DNA of 64,000 nt, taken from SZAS-103 sp964449135 (GTDB taxonomy: Bacteria > Pseudomonadota > Gammaproteobacteria > Xanthomonadales > Xanthomonadaceae). Shown here one piece after another: positions 17,267 through 25,424 of the stretch. Under the pieces are notes generated by a model. The model did no database searches and was not told where the DNA came from. It saw only the letters and a list, made by a program, of their open reading frames with translations. The stretch is taken from NCBI GenBank assembly GCA_964449135.1, contig CAYUXZ010000004.1:1-64000 (forward strand), in the 5' to 3' direction. Made by a program: the position numbers and the translations under genes. Each line of letters opens with the position of its first letter. The first letter of the stretch is position 1.

Positions 17267-17662
17267 ATGAACGAAATCCCCGGCGACCTGAAGTTCCTCA
17301 AGTCCCACGAATGGGCGCGCAAGGAAGACAGCGGACGCGTCACCGTCGGCATCTCCGATCACGCGCAGAGCCTGCTCGGCGATCTGGTTTACGTCGAACT
17401 TCCGGGAGTCGGAGACACCGTCAAGGCGGGCAACGCCTGCGCCGTAGTCGAGTCGGTCAAGGCCGCGTCGGACGTCTATAGCCCGGTGTCGGGCACCGTC
17501 GTCGCGATCAACGAAGCGCTGACGGACAAGCCCGAGACGATCAACGAGGACGCCTACGGTGACGGCTGGCTGTTCGCCGTCCAGCCCGACGACGCCGCCG
17601 AGATGGACGAGATGCTCGGTCCCGACGACTACGCGGCGATGGTCGAGGACGAGGACCACTGA
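17267..17662 (+). CDS. gcvH: Glycine cleavage system H protein
   Basis: The 131-residue lipoyl carrier shuttles the aminomethyl intermediate between the P, T and L proteins. The lipoylated lysine is Lys65 in VESVKAASDVYSPVSG, and HEWAR near the N-terminus and the acidic C-terminus (DDYAAMVEDEDH) are typical. GGAG lies nine bases before the ATG. It is downstream of gcvT in the same direction, and a small membrane-protein gene begins immediately after its stop codon. Confidence 0.96.
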   Translation: MNEIPGDLKFLKSHEWARKEDSGRVTVGISDHAQSLLGDLVYVELPGVGDTVKAGNACAVVESVKAASDVYSPVSGTVVAINEALTDKPETINEDAYGDGWLFAVQPDDAAEMDEMLGPDDYAAMVEDEDH

Positions 17663-17905
17663 GTGGTCGTTTCAACGCCTTACACACCGTCTACCCTGCT
17701 GACGCTAGCCTGCTGGGCGATTGGCGCCATGGTTGCGGTGTCCAGTCTCTGGCTATGGCTCGGTTTGCCACCGCTCGCGTGGTACGAGAGTTTTCTCGCG
17801 AAGTCGAACAAGTGGGTCTTGGTCTTCGGCGTCGGCGGCGGTTTTTTCGGCATGCTCCTGTACGGATTCCTGACTTACCGCGGCAGGCTCAGGCAACTGC
17901 GCTGA
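17663..17905 (+). CDS. Small two-helix membrane protein of unknown function
   Basis: The 80-residue ORF begins with a GTG directly abutting the gcvH stop codon; an internal ATG at 17729 is an alternative start. It has two hydrophobic segments (about residues 10-35 and 50-70) and a short basic tail (RGRLRQLR). I do not recognise a family. Abutment with gcvH suggests co-translation, but with no homology evidence it could also be a chance ORF. Confidence 0.45.
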   Translation: MVVSTPYTPSTLLTLACWAIGAMVAVSSLWLWLGLPPLAWYESFLAKSNKWVLVFGVGGGFFGMLLYGFLTYRGRLRQLR

Positions 17906-18383
17906 GGCGTTCTCCCGTTCCCTCTGATACGGCCATCGGACTCCACGCTCTCGACGGTGCTTTCCAGGCCATCGGCGATCGACGCGAACCAGCGATGATC
18001 CTCGCTCTGGAAGATTTCGCCGCCAGGACCGCTGCGGCAATCGCCCGATACTCCACCGATGACGGCACGCGAATGCTTCCGCGCGCCATCGCAAATCCGC
18101 GCATTTCGGCTTGTGCGCCGCCAAAAAAAGCGCCGACGGGCGGTTCCGTCGAAAAATATTTTTCGGCTCGAATCGCCGCATCCGGACCGGACATGGCGCG
18201 CGCGCGTTGCGTGGATCGTCGCTTCGAAAAAAACCGCGATGCGCATGAAAGCCGCATTTTTCTGCACTTTCTCGCAACGACACCGTGCATGTGCGCGCAA
18301 CGATGCGCGTGATCGGATCCGCGCGCGTAGGCGCGCGCGCCGTCGGCCGATGAACCCGACCGAAAAATTTTTTCGCAAAGCTG

Positions 18384-18412
18384 TTGACATGTCGCGAAGT
18401 CGTGATTAGGTT
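18384..18412 (+). promoter_or_regulatory. Candidate sigma-70 promoter of the small RNA or histone-like gene
   Basis: TTGACA (18384-18389) is a perfect -35 hexamer. After a 17-base spacer, TAGGTT (18407-18412) is a weak -10. The AT-rich near-palindrome ending nine bases upstream could act as an UP element or a regulator site. Confidence 0.45.
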
Positions 18413-18418
18413 TCGCGC

Positions 18419-18601
18419 AGCAGACACGAACTGCGGAAGAGAGTGATAGCGAACGAACTGCCAGTAGCGAGCAAGAACCAGGGAACCACCGACAGCTTCT
18501 TCCCGGTGGACCAAGGGCAGTCTTCCCCCAAAGAAAAATCCGCCTCTTCGCCCCGAATGCCGTCATCGAACGCCCGCGCCGGTTCCGTCGCGGGCGTTTT
18601 T
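18419..18601 (+). ncRNA. Candidate small RNA upstream of the histone H1-like gene
   Basis: The stretch starts just after the candidate promoter and ends at a strong intrinsic terminator, giving a transcript of roughly 180 nt without a convincing ORF. It contains a hairpin CCACCG/CGGTGG (18486-18509) with the pyrimidine-rich loop ACAGCTTCTTCC and a second exposed pyrimidine run, TCTTCCCCC, near 18521-18529. C-rich loops of this kind are known in Xanthomonas trans-acting sRNAs such as sX13. No known family was recognised. It may instead be a leader of the downstream gene controlled by early termination. Confidence 0.4.
18569..18601 (+). terminator. Intrinsic terminator
   Basis: CGCCCGCG (18571-18578) pairs perfectly with CGCGGGCG (18589-18596), extended by flanking AA/TT, and is followed by TTTTT. 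It lies about 150 bases before the histone H1-like start codon. Confidence 0.75.
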
Positions 18602-18750
18602 GCGAGCGAAACAGAGCACGCCGTCGGGCGTGCCTCACCCATCCGTCCGTGCACGCTTCCGGCGTCGCGGCGGTCGGTCGCGGAGCTGCATCCCGCGCCG
18701 TTGCGTTGAAACTGGGCATCACCCACAGCCACCAAGACGAGGAGTCCACC

Positions 18751-19038
18751 ATGGCCATGAAGAAGAAAGCTGCGAAGAAAGCTGCGAAGAAACCGGCCAA
18801 GAAGGCCGCCAAGAAAGCCGCGAAGAAGCCTGCCAAGAAGGCTGCGAAGAAGGCCGCGAAGAAGCCTGCCAAGAAGGCTGCGAAGAAGAAGGCTGCGAAG
18901 AAGCCTGCCAAGAAAGCCAAGAAGAAGGCTGCGAAAAAGAAGGCTGCGAAGAAGCCAGCTAAGAAGGCCAAGAAGGCCTCCAAGAAGAAGGCAACTGCGG
19001 CACCGGCGATGCCGGCGTCCCCCATGTCTCCGATGTAA
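18751..19038 (+). CDS. Histone H1-like Lys/Ala-rich DNA-binding protein
   Basis: The 95-residue protein is almost entirely KKAAKKPA-type repeats (residues 3-80), like the C-terminal domain of eukaryotic histone H1, and ends in APAMPASPMSPM. Such proteins occur in many Xanthomonadaceae, bordetellae and chlamydiae and bind DNA non-specifically, condensing the nucleoid. At DNA level a 36-bp unit (GCTGCGAAGAAGGCCGCGAA and onward) is repeated, so length variation between strains is likely. GAGGAG lies seven bases before the ATG. A candidate sRNA and terminator precede it. Confidence 0.88.
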   Translation: MAMKKKAAKKAAKKPAKKAAKKAAKKPAKKAAKKAAKKPAKKAAKKKAAKKPAKKAKKKAAKKKAAKKPAKKAKKASKKKATAAPAMPASPMSPM

Positions 19039-19074
19039 GACAGCCCCGACTGTCGTAATCAGCAAACCGCGTCA

Positions 19075-19112
19075 CTCTCTCCCCGTACTGCCCAGGCGGG
19101 GAGAGAGACTTT
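19075..19112 (+). terminator. Hairpin after the histone H1-like gene
   Basis: An 11-bp perfect stem, CTCTCTCCCCG (19075-19085) with CGGGGAGAGAG (19097-19107), is followed by ACTTTCT. It lies 36 bases after the stop codon and is a plausible terminator with a poor T-tract. Confidence 0.5.
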
Positions 19113-19312
19113 CTCCCTCGAGCCGATGCGCGGATCATCACCGGCTTCGACCATTCCAATCGACTCTTCCCGTCTCCGGTACGATAACGCGATCGTGAAC
19201 CGGAGCCTTCCATGCGACGTCCGTTGCCAGCTTTCTGTGACCCGTCGCACGGCCGTGCGCGAAATCCGCGGCGCATGATCGCCGCGACCGCCGCGATTTC
19301 GGTGCGGCGGAC

Positions 19313-21031
19313 ATGATCTCGACGCAGGCATTCGGGAAATCGCGCATGTCCCCGCTGCATGCCATGGATACCGGATGGGCCCAGGCCATCCTCGGTGCGA
19401 TCGCCGACGGCGTGATCAGCCTGACCGCGGACGGCGCGGTGGACTATCTCAATCCGGCCGCCGAGAAAATCACCGGTTGGACGCTCAATGCCGCGATCGG
19501 CCGGACCATCGGCGAGGTGCTGCCGCTGGCCGGAATGCGCGAACCGCCGCTGCATTCGGATCCGGCCGCGCTCGCGGCGTGGTTCCACAGCGCGGGCGAA
19601 GCCGGCATCAGCCTGCGCACGCCCGGCGGCGGCGAACGCCAGATCCAGTTGTCGGTGGCGACGGTGATGGACGACCAAGGACGCCCGCAGGGCCTGGTGC
19701 TGACATTCCGCGATACTTCGCAGACGCAGACGCTTATGCGCGAGCTCGCGCATCGTGCGAGCCACGACGTGCTGACCGGCCTGTACAACCGCGAGGAATT
19801 CGAGCGCCGGCTCAAGCGCCTGCTCGGCGATGTGCAGGCTGGCGGCGGGCCGCACGCGATCTGCTACATCGACCTCGACCAGTTCAAGCTCGTCAACGAC
19901 ACCTGCGGACACGCGGCTGGTGACGCGCTGCTCAAGGACGTCGCCGCGACCCTGCAATCGCTGGTCGGGCAGGACGACCTGCTCGCACGGCTGGGCGGCG
20001 ACGAGTTCGGCATGTTGCTGCCGCAGATGGGCACGAGCTCGGCGGTGCGCATCGCGCAGGACGTGGTCGCCGCGCTCGCTCGGTTGCGCTTCGACTGGGG
20101 CGATCGCCAGTTCGGGATCGGCGGCTCGGTTGGCGTCGCCGCGGTGTCGCGCGACGCGCGCAGCATCGACGAGGTGCTGATGTCGGTGGATGCGGCCTGC
20201 TACGTCGCCAAGGAGCGCGGCCGCAACCGCGTGCACCTGTTCGAGCCGGCCGATCGCGAAGTCGCGCAGCGCCAGGACCAGATGCGCTGGGTGCCGCGCC
20301 TGCAGACCGCGCTGGAAGTCGGCGATTTCCAGATGGTGTTTCAGGACATCGTGCCGACCGCGGCCGGGCGGATCAGCGGGCGCCACCTGGAAGTCCTGAT
20401 CTGCCTGCCCGACGCGAGTGGCCGGTTGATCCCGCCGGGCGAGTTCCTGCCGGCCGCGCAGCGCTACGGATTGATGGGCCGCATCGACCGCTGGGTGACC
20501 GCGCAGATCGGCGAATGGCTGCACTGGCGCGCGGGAACCGGCAGGGCGTTGCCCGAACTGATCTCGATCAACCTTTCGGGCTCCTCGCTCAGCGACCCGG
20601 AGTTCCGCGATTTCGCCGAGGAGCAGGCGCGCGTCCTGCCGGCCGGCTCGAACCTGTGCTTTGAGATCACCGAGAGCGAAGCGATCGCCAACCTTGGCGA
20701 GGTCGGCAGTTTCATCGCGCGGATGAAGCGCCACGGCTGCCGCTTCGCGCTCGGCGATTTCGGCGCGGGGCAGAACTCGTTCTCCTACCTCAAGAAGCTG
20801 CCGGTGGATTTCGTGAAGATCGACGGCCAATTCGTGCGCGACGCGGCGACCGATCCGATCAACCTCGCGATGGTCGAGGCGATCCATCGCATCGGCAAGG
20901 CGATGGGGCTGCAGACCGTCGCCGAGTTCGTGGAGACCGAGGCGGTGTACGAGCGCATCCGCGCGATCGGCGTGGACTATTGCCAGGGTTACTTCTTCGG
21001 CGGGCTCAAGCCCTTGCTCAATCTGACTTGA
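19313..21031 (+). CDS. PAS-GGDEF-EAL protein with degenerate EAL domain
   Basis: The 572-residue protein has an N-terminal PAS domain (about 20-140, GVISLTADGAVDYLNPAAEK ... ITGW), a GGDEF domain with intact LGGDEF signature and no RxxD I-site (GQDD in its place), and an EAL domain. The EAL domain lacks expected residues: ExLxR reads EVLIC, and the DDFG motif reads GDFG. The Glu of FEITES, the Lys of VKID and AEFVE are present. I infer an active or regulated cyclase half and a PDE half that is inactive or used as a c-di-GMP sensor. No membrane helix is evident. Alternative starts are ATG 19346 and 19367. Confidence 0.88.
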   Translation: MISTQAFGKSRMSPLHAMDTGWAQAILGAIADGVISLTADGAVDYLNPAAEKITGWTLNAAIGRTIGEVLPLAGMREPPLHSDPAALAAWFHSAGEAGISLRTPGGGERQIQLSVATVMDDQGRPQGLVLTFRDTSQTQTLMRELAHRASHDVLTGLYNREEFERRLKRLLGDVQAGGGPHAICYIDLDQFKLVNDTCGHAAGDALLKDVAATLQSLVGQDDLLARLGGDEFGMLLPQMGTSSAVRIAQDVVAALARLRFDWGDRQFGIGGSVGVAAVSRDARSIDEVLMSVDAACYVAKERGRNRVHLFEPADREVAQRQDQMRWVPRLQTALEVGDFQMVFQDIVPTAAGRISGRHLEVLICLPDASGRLIPPGEFLPAAQRYGLMGRIDRWVTAQIGEWLHWRAGTGRALPELISINLSGSSLSDPEFRDFAEEQARVLPAGSNLCFEITESEAIANLGEVGSFIARMKRHGCRFALGDFGAGQNSFSYLKKLPVDFVKIDGQFVRDAATDPINLAMVEAIHRIGKAMGLQTVAEFVETEAVYERIRAIGVDYCQGYFFGGLKPLLNLT

Positions 21032-21040
21032 CGCGCGCGT

Positions 21041-22360
21041 TCAGCGATGCCGGCGCTTGCCGGCCTTGTGCCCGGCTTTTCCACCTTTGTGCGATTTGCC
21101 GTGGTGGCGTGGAAGCGCGGAGCGCTCGTTGAGCTTGTCCGGTTCGATCCAGTCGCGCTCGGGCAGGCCCAACGCGCGGTCGAGCAGGGTCGGCAGCAGT
21201 CCGCTCGGCGCGGCGCTCTCCGAGTTCCAGAGGATCACCGCGCCGATGTCGCGATCGGGCAGGAATCCGATCTCGCTGCGATAGCCGCGCACCGCGCCAC
21301 CATGGAAAATCAACGTATGCCCGGCGTAATCGAATACGCGCCAGCCGGTCGCGTAGGACGCGGCGCTCAGGCGCTCGCGCCGCCACGCCGCGCCGCGCAA
21401 CTGGTCGGGCGAAGGCACCTGCGGCGCATGGATGTCGGCGAGAACGGCTGGCGTGAGCACGTCGGGGCGGTGGCCCATCTGCGCGATCAGCCACTGCGTC
21501 ATGTCGTGGATGGACGTGTTGACGCCGGCCGCGGGCGGAATCCGGTAATACGCTTCCTGCGGACGGATCGGCGACCAGCCGCCGCCCGAGCGCACGTGCG
21601 GACGCGCCCAGCTCGCGCTGGCTTCGAGCGCGTCGCGGCCGTAGCTGGAGTCGGCCATGCCCAGTGGGCTGAACAGGCGTTTTTCGACCTGGTGCGTGAA
21701 GAAATCTCCGGTCTGCGCGAACACGACATCGCCGATCAGGCTGAAGGAAACGTTCTGGTAGCCGTAGCACTCGCCCGGCGCGCAGGCCATCGGCGCGTCC
21801 GCGAGGCGTTCGACCAGCACCTCGAAGGGAACGTCCGCTTCCAGGTCGCGATCGTAGGTGTTGTGGGTCAGCCCGGCACGCTGGCTGAGGATGTCGCGCA
21901 CGGTGAGGTTCTGCGTGTCCTGCAGGTTTGCGAGCTTGAACGCGGGCAGGTGGTCGGCGATGCGCATGTCCCAGCCGATCGCGCCGTCCTGCACCAGCAA
22001 CGCGGTCAGCGTCGCCGCGAATCCCTTGGACAGGGACGCGAGCCGGAACACGGTGTGGACGCCGACCGGCTCGCCGCCGCGCGCCTCGGTGACGCCGTAG
22101 CCTTTCATCAGCAGCACCTTGTCGCCCTGCACGATCGCCATCGCCATGCCCGGGATATGGCTGCGTTCGACGACATCCTGCGCCAGCGCGTCCAGCGCAT
22201 GCGCGTCGGCGGTGAAACCCGGTTCGCGCGGGGGGGCGGGTGAACGTGCGGGAGATGCTGCGGTCACCGACGGCTGTGCGCCTGCGGTGGCGGTGAACAG
22301 CGCCAGCGCGCAGAAAACGGCGCGGGCGATGGAAACGCTCGTCACTTTCGTTGCCGTCAT
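21041..22360 (-). CDS. Exported serine hydrolase of the class C beta-lactamase/DD-peptidase fold
   Basis: The 439-residue precursor has a signal peptide (about residues 1-27 from ATG 22360) and the penicillin-recognising enzyme motifs: SLSK (SxxK nucleophile, in RLASLSKGF), YQN (YxN, in YGYQNVS) and HGG in place of KTG (FHGGAVRGY). This is the beta-lactamase-related serine hydrolase family, whose members are esterases, peptidases or lactamases, so the substrate is open. Its last 30 residues are unusual, a Lys/His/Gly/Arg-rich tail. The frame is open 73 codons further upstream, but the signal peptide fixes the start. Confidence 0.85.
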   Translation of the reverse strand: MTATKVTSVSIARAVFCALALFTATAGAQPSVTAASPARSPAPPREPGFTADAHALDALAQDVVERSHIPGMAMAIVQGDKVLLMKGYGVTEARGGEPVGVHTVFRLASLSKGFAATLTALLVQDGAIGWDMRIADHLPAFKLANLQDTQNLTVRDILSQRAGLTHNTYDRDLEADVPFEVLVERLADAPMACAPGECYGYQNVSFSLIGDVVFAQTGDFFTHQVEKRLFSPLGMADSSYGRDALEASASWARPHVRSGGGWSPIRPQEAYYRIPPAAGVNTSIHDMTQWLIAQMGHRPDVLTPAVLADIHAPQVPSPDQLRGAAWRRERLSAASYATGWRVFDYAGHTLIFHGGAVRGYRSEIGFLPDRDIGAVILWNSESAAPSGLLPTLLDRALGLPERDWIEPDKLNERSALPRHHGKSHKGGKAGHKAGKRRHR

Positions 22361-22508
22361 CGGATGCGTATGCTGCGGATCAGCGCGCATTCTAGCGCGG
22401 CCGGCTCGCGCCGCTCCGTGATCGGTTCGCGCGTTCAGCGGCGGGATTGAAAAACCGCAGCCAGGCCACAGGTACGCAGCATCGACATCCGCAATGGGGA
22501 GAACGCAC

Positions 22509-23114
22509 ATGCTCGGCGCACTCATGTTCCTGATCGTCGTCCTTCTTGGCATCGTTTTCGTGGCAGTGCTCTGGGGCATCGCGGTCTATAACGGCCTGAT
22601 CACCGCGCGCAACGCGTACAAGAACGCGTTCGCGCAGATCGACGTGCAACTCAACCGGCGCTACGACCTGATCCCGAACCTCGTCGAGGTCGCGAAGGGC
22701 TACATCAAGCACGAGCGCGAGACGCTCGAAGCCGTGATCGCCGCGCGCGGCGCGGCGGTGTCCGGATTGTCTGCGGCCAAGGCCAATCCCGGCGACGCGG
22801 CGGCGATGCAGCAGCTCGGCGCGGCCGAAGGGCAGCTCACCGGCGCGCTCGGACGCCTGCTCGCGGTGTCCGAGTCGTATCCGGACCTCAAGGCCAACCA
22901 GACGATGATGCAGCTGTCGGAAGAGCTGACCTCGACCGAGAACAAGGTCGCGTTCGCGCGCCAGGCCTACAACGACTCCGTGATGAGCTACAACAACCGT
23001 CGCGAAGTGTTCCCGGCCAGCATCATCGCCGGCAGCACGGGCTTCCAGCCGGCGGCGCTGCTGGAGATCACCGAGCCGCAGAAGCGCGAGGCCGTGAAAG
23101 TTTCGTTCACGTGA
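22509..23114 (+). CDS. lemA: LemA-family membrane protein
   Basis: The 201-residue protein has an N-terminal transmembrane helix (about 4-24) and a helical LemA domain with the typical YNGLITARNAYKNAFAQIDV, RRYDLIPNLVEVAKGY and the C-terminal FPASIIAG segments. LemA function is unclear, but it is often next to an M48 protease, as here. The ATG at 22509 has GGGGAG seven bases upstream; the in-frame ATG at 22494 overlaps that ribosome site and is less likely. Confidence 0.92.
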   Translation: MLGALMFLIVVLLGIVFVAVLWGIAVYNGLITARNAYKNAFAQIDVQLNRRYDLIPNLVEVAKGYIKHERETLEAVIAARGAAVSGLSAAKANPGDAAAMQQLGAAEGQLTGALGRLLAVSESYPDLKANQTMMQLSEELTSTENKVAFARQAYNDSVMSYNNRREVFPASIIAGSTGFQPAALLEITEPQKREAVKVSFT

Positions 23115-23140
23115 TCGCGTAACCAACAGGGGTCGCCGCG

Positions 23141-25048
23141 ATGGCGATGAATTTCTTCGAACGCCAGGAAGCCGCGCGGCGCATGTCTGCGCGGCTGCTC
23201 GGCCTGTTCGGGCTGGCCGTGCTCGGCATCGTGGTCGCGATTGATTGCGCGGTGCTGTTCGGAATGCGCGTCACGATGAGCTCGCCGGAGCGCATCGCCG
23301 GGATGGTGGTGCTCACGACCATCCTCACACTCTCCGTGATCCTCATTGCCTCGCTGGTGCGGATGGCGGGGCTGCGCGGTGGCGGCAGCAAGGTCGCGCT
23401 GGAACTCGGCGCGACGCCGGTCTCCGAGGACACCAACGACCCGCAGTACCGTCGCCTGCGCAATGTGATCGAGGAGATGGCGATCGCCTCGGGCGTGCCG
23501 GTGCCGCAGATTTACGTGCTCGAAGAGGAAGCTGCCATCAACGCGTTCGCGGCCGGCTGGTCGCCGTCCGACGCGGCGATCACCGTCACCCGCGGCGCGC
23601 TCGACCGGCTCAACCGCGACGAGCTGCAGGGCGTGATCGCGCACGAATACAGCCACGTGCTCAACGGCGACATGCGGCTGAACATCGAGCTGATCGGCAT
23701 CCTCTTCGGCATCCTCGTGCTCGCGATCATCGGCCGCAAGGTGCTGCTGAACTCGCGCGGCGGCCGCGATTCCAAGGGGGTCGCGCCGGTCATCGCGATC
23801 GCGCTCGCGCTGATGATCGCCGGCTACATCGGCCTGTTCTTCGGCCGCCTGATCAAGGCGGGCCTGAGCCGTCAGCGCGAATACCTCGCCGACGCGTCTG
23901 CGGTGCAGTTCACCCGCCAGACCAGCGGCATCGCTGGCGCGCTCAAGAAGATCGGCGGTCTCGCCGACGGATCGAAACTCGTCGCCGCCGATGCCGAGGA
24001 AGCCTCGCACATGTTCTTCGGCGACGGCGTCGGATTCTCTGCGATGTTCGCCACGCATCCGCCGCTGCTCGCGCGCATCCAGGCGCTCGAGCCCGGATTC
24101 AAGCCCGAGACGCTCGACGACCTCACGATGCGCTGGGCGCAGTCGCCACCCGATGGAGCGGAGGAGGACCGGCAACTCGGTTTCGACGGCGAGCACGGGC
24201 AACTGCCCTCGGCGCAGGCGCAGCTGCCGATCCGCGGCGCGGCCGTCGTTTCGCAGGTCGGCGCGCCGCAGGAAAACGATTACCGCCGCGCGGGCGCGAT
24301 CAGCGACCGGATTCCCGACGACCTGCAGGCCGCCGCGCGTTCGCTGGAGAAGACCATTCCGCTGGTGTTCGCGCTGCTGCTCGATTCCGATGCGGACGTG
24401 CGCGCGCAGCAGCAGGATACGATCCGGCAGCGTCATGGCGACGCCGTGCTTGCGACAGCGAACGCGATGAACGAGCGTACCGCCGACCTGCATCCGATGC
24501 TGCGGCTCCCGCTGGCGGCGCTCGCGTTTCCGTTGCTGCGCCGTCGCCCGCGTCCCGAACTCGACAACTTCATCGGCACCGTCGACGCCCTTTCGCAGGC
24601 GGATGGCCAGATCAGTCTGTTCGAGTACTGCCTGGCCTGTCTGCTGCACCGGCAGCTCAGCGAATCGCTGGATCCGTCCGCGAAGGTCGGTACGGGCCGG
24701 CGCAAGCTGCCCGACGCGAAGAACGAGATCGCGCTGCTGCTGGCCGTGCTCGCGCAGAACGGCCAGGACACGAACGACGACGCGCAGCACGCCTACATGG
24801 CCGGCATGAACGCGGTGCTGCCGGATGCCTCGATCGCGTATGCGCCGCCGGCCGATGGCGTGCGTGCGCTGGATGCCGTCTGGCCGGTGCTCGATGCGCT
24901 CGATCCGATCGCCAAGTCGGTGCTCATCGAAGGCCTGGTCGCGACGATCAGCCTCGACGGAAAAGTCACCGTTTCCGAATCCGAACTGCTGCGCACCGTC
25001 TGCGCGGTGCTGCATTGCCCGCTGCCGCCGATGCTCGAGCGGAGTTGA
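23141..25048 (+). CDS. M48 (HtpX-like) membrane zinc protease with long C-terminal extension
   Basis: The 635-residue protein has two N-terminal membrane helices (about 18-42 and 50-74) and a catalytic domain with the zinc motif HEYSH at residues 168-172 (His168, Glu169, His172) and the third ligand Glu247 in REYLADASAVQ. Two more helices (about 185-202, 212-232) lie between. HtpX is about 290 residues; here a further 300 residues follow, ending in a helical region (ADGQISLFEYCLACLL and SLDGKVTVSESELLR) that resembles TerB-like domains. It is paired with lemA, 26 bp upstream, and probably acts in membrane-protein quality control. Confidence 0.85.
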   Translation: MAMNFFERQEAARRMSARLLGLFGLAVLGIVVAIDCAVLFGMRVTMSSPERIAGMVVLTTILTLSVILIASLVRMAGLRGGGSKVALELGATPVSEDTNDPQYRRLRNVIEEMAIASGVPVPQIYVLEEEAAINAFAAGWSPSDAAITVTRGALDRLNRDELQGVIAHEYSHVLNGDMRLNIELIGILFGILVLAIIGRKVLLNSRGGRDSKGVAPVIAIALALMIAGYIGLFFGRLIKAGLSRQREYLADASAVQFTRQTSGIAGALKKIGGLADGSKLVAADAEEASHMFFGDGVGFSAMFATHPPLLARIQALEPGFKPETLDDLTMRWAQSPPDGAEEDRQLGFDGEHGQLPSAQAQLPIRGAAVVSQVGAPQENDYRRAGAISDRIPDDLQAAARSLEKTIPLVFALLLDSDADVRAQQQDTIRQRHGDAVLATANAMNERTADLHPMLRLPLAALAFPLLRRRPRPELDNFIGTVDALSQADGQISLFEYCLACLLHRQLSESLDPSAKVGTGRRKLPDAKNEIALLLAVLAQNGQDTNDDAQHAYMAGMNAVLPDASIAYAPPADGVRALDAVWPVLDALDPIAKSVLIEGLVATISLDGKVTVSESELLRTVCAVLHCPLPPMLERS

Positions 25049-25094
25049 ACACGCTCGCAGTTATGTGTTTCCTCGGTTATGGAAGTTGACACTC

Positions 25095-25424
25095 ATGTTT
25101 GAAGCCCTTGACCTCGCCTTGTCAAAGAAGGATTCCGAGGCGCTCCAGGACGCGATATTCGATCTGGGCTCGCTACGCGATGAACGTGGTCAAGTGCCCG
25201 ACGAAGTTTCGTTCAAAGTCATTGATGCTCTTCGCCAAGACGGTATGTTCACGTCTGCTCTAGCCGGTCATTTACTCAATCATTTCGAGTTTCACGCCCC
25301 GAATCTGTCATCCCGCGCGAAGGATCGCTGCATCGGCTTTCTGCAAACGTGGGGTGATCGCTTCGCTCACGTACATTCTCAGCAGGTCGTTGCTGAGCTC
25401 AGGTCAGGCACTTATCTCAAGTAA
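25095..25424 (+). CDS. Small protein of unknown function in lower-GC DNA
   Basis: The 109-residue ORF starts at ATG 25095 (MFEALDLALSKKDSEALQD). It is predicted helical, soluble and without recognised domains. Its DNA and the following 380 bp are much less GC-rich than the neighbours and use codons rare here (TTA, TCA, AAA), which suggests recent acquisition at the left border of the dcw cluster. Its length and helix-rich, leucine-patterned sequence could suit an immunity or adaptor protein, but nothing shows this. Confidence 0.5.
   Translation: MFEALDLALSKKDSEALQDAIFDLGSLRDERGQVPDEVSFKVIDALRQDGMFTSALAGHLLNHFEFHAPNLSSRAKDRCIGFLQTWGDRFAHVHSQQVVAELRSGTYLK

Larger units (their letters stand above)
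17906..18750. other. 845-bp intergenic region with AT-rich palindromes and a candidate small RNA
   Basis: No ORF here looks coding in composition or homology. The region contains A/T tracts unusual for this GC-rich genome, including a perfect 16-bp palindrome CGAAAAATATTTTTCG (18150-18165) and the near-palindrome CGAAAAATTTTTTCG (18361-18375). The second lies nine bases before a TTGACA promoter hexamer. The right part holds a candidate promoter-to-terminator unit listed separately. The histone H1-like gene starts at the right end. Confidence 0.6.

Noticed and set aside
17875..18390. Minus-strand ORF of 171 codons in the intergenic region before the histone-like gene
   Set aside because: Arg-rich with no domain or ribosome site; equally long ORFs occur in the other frames, as expected from GC-rich non-coding DNA.
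18763..18990. Short-period repeats that could suggest a CRISPR-like or satellite array
   Set aside because: The repeats keep frame and encode the Lys/Ala repeats of the histone H1-like protein; there are no unique spacers.
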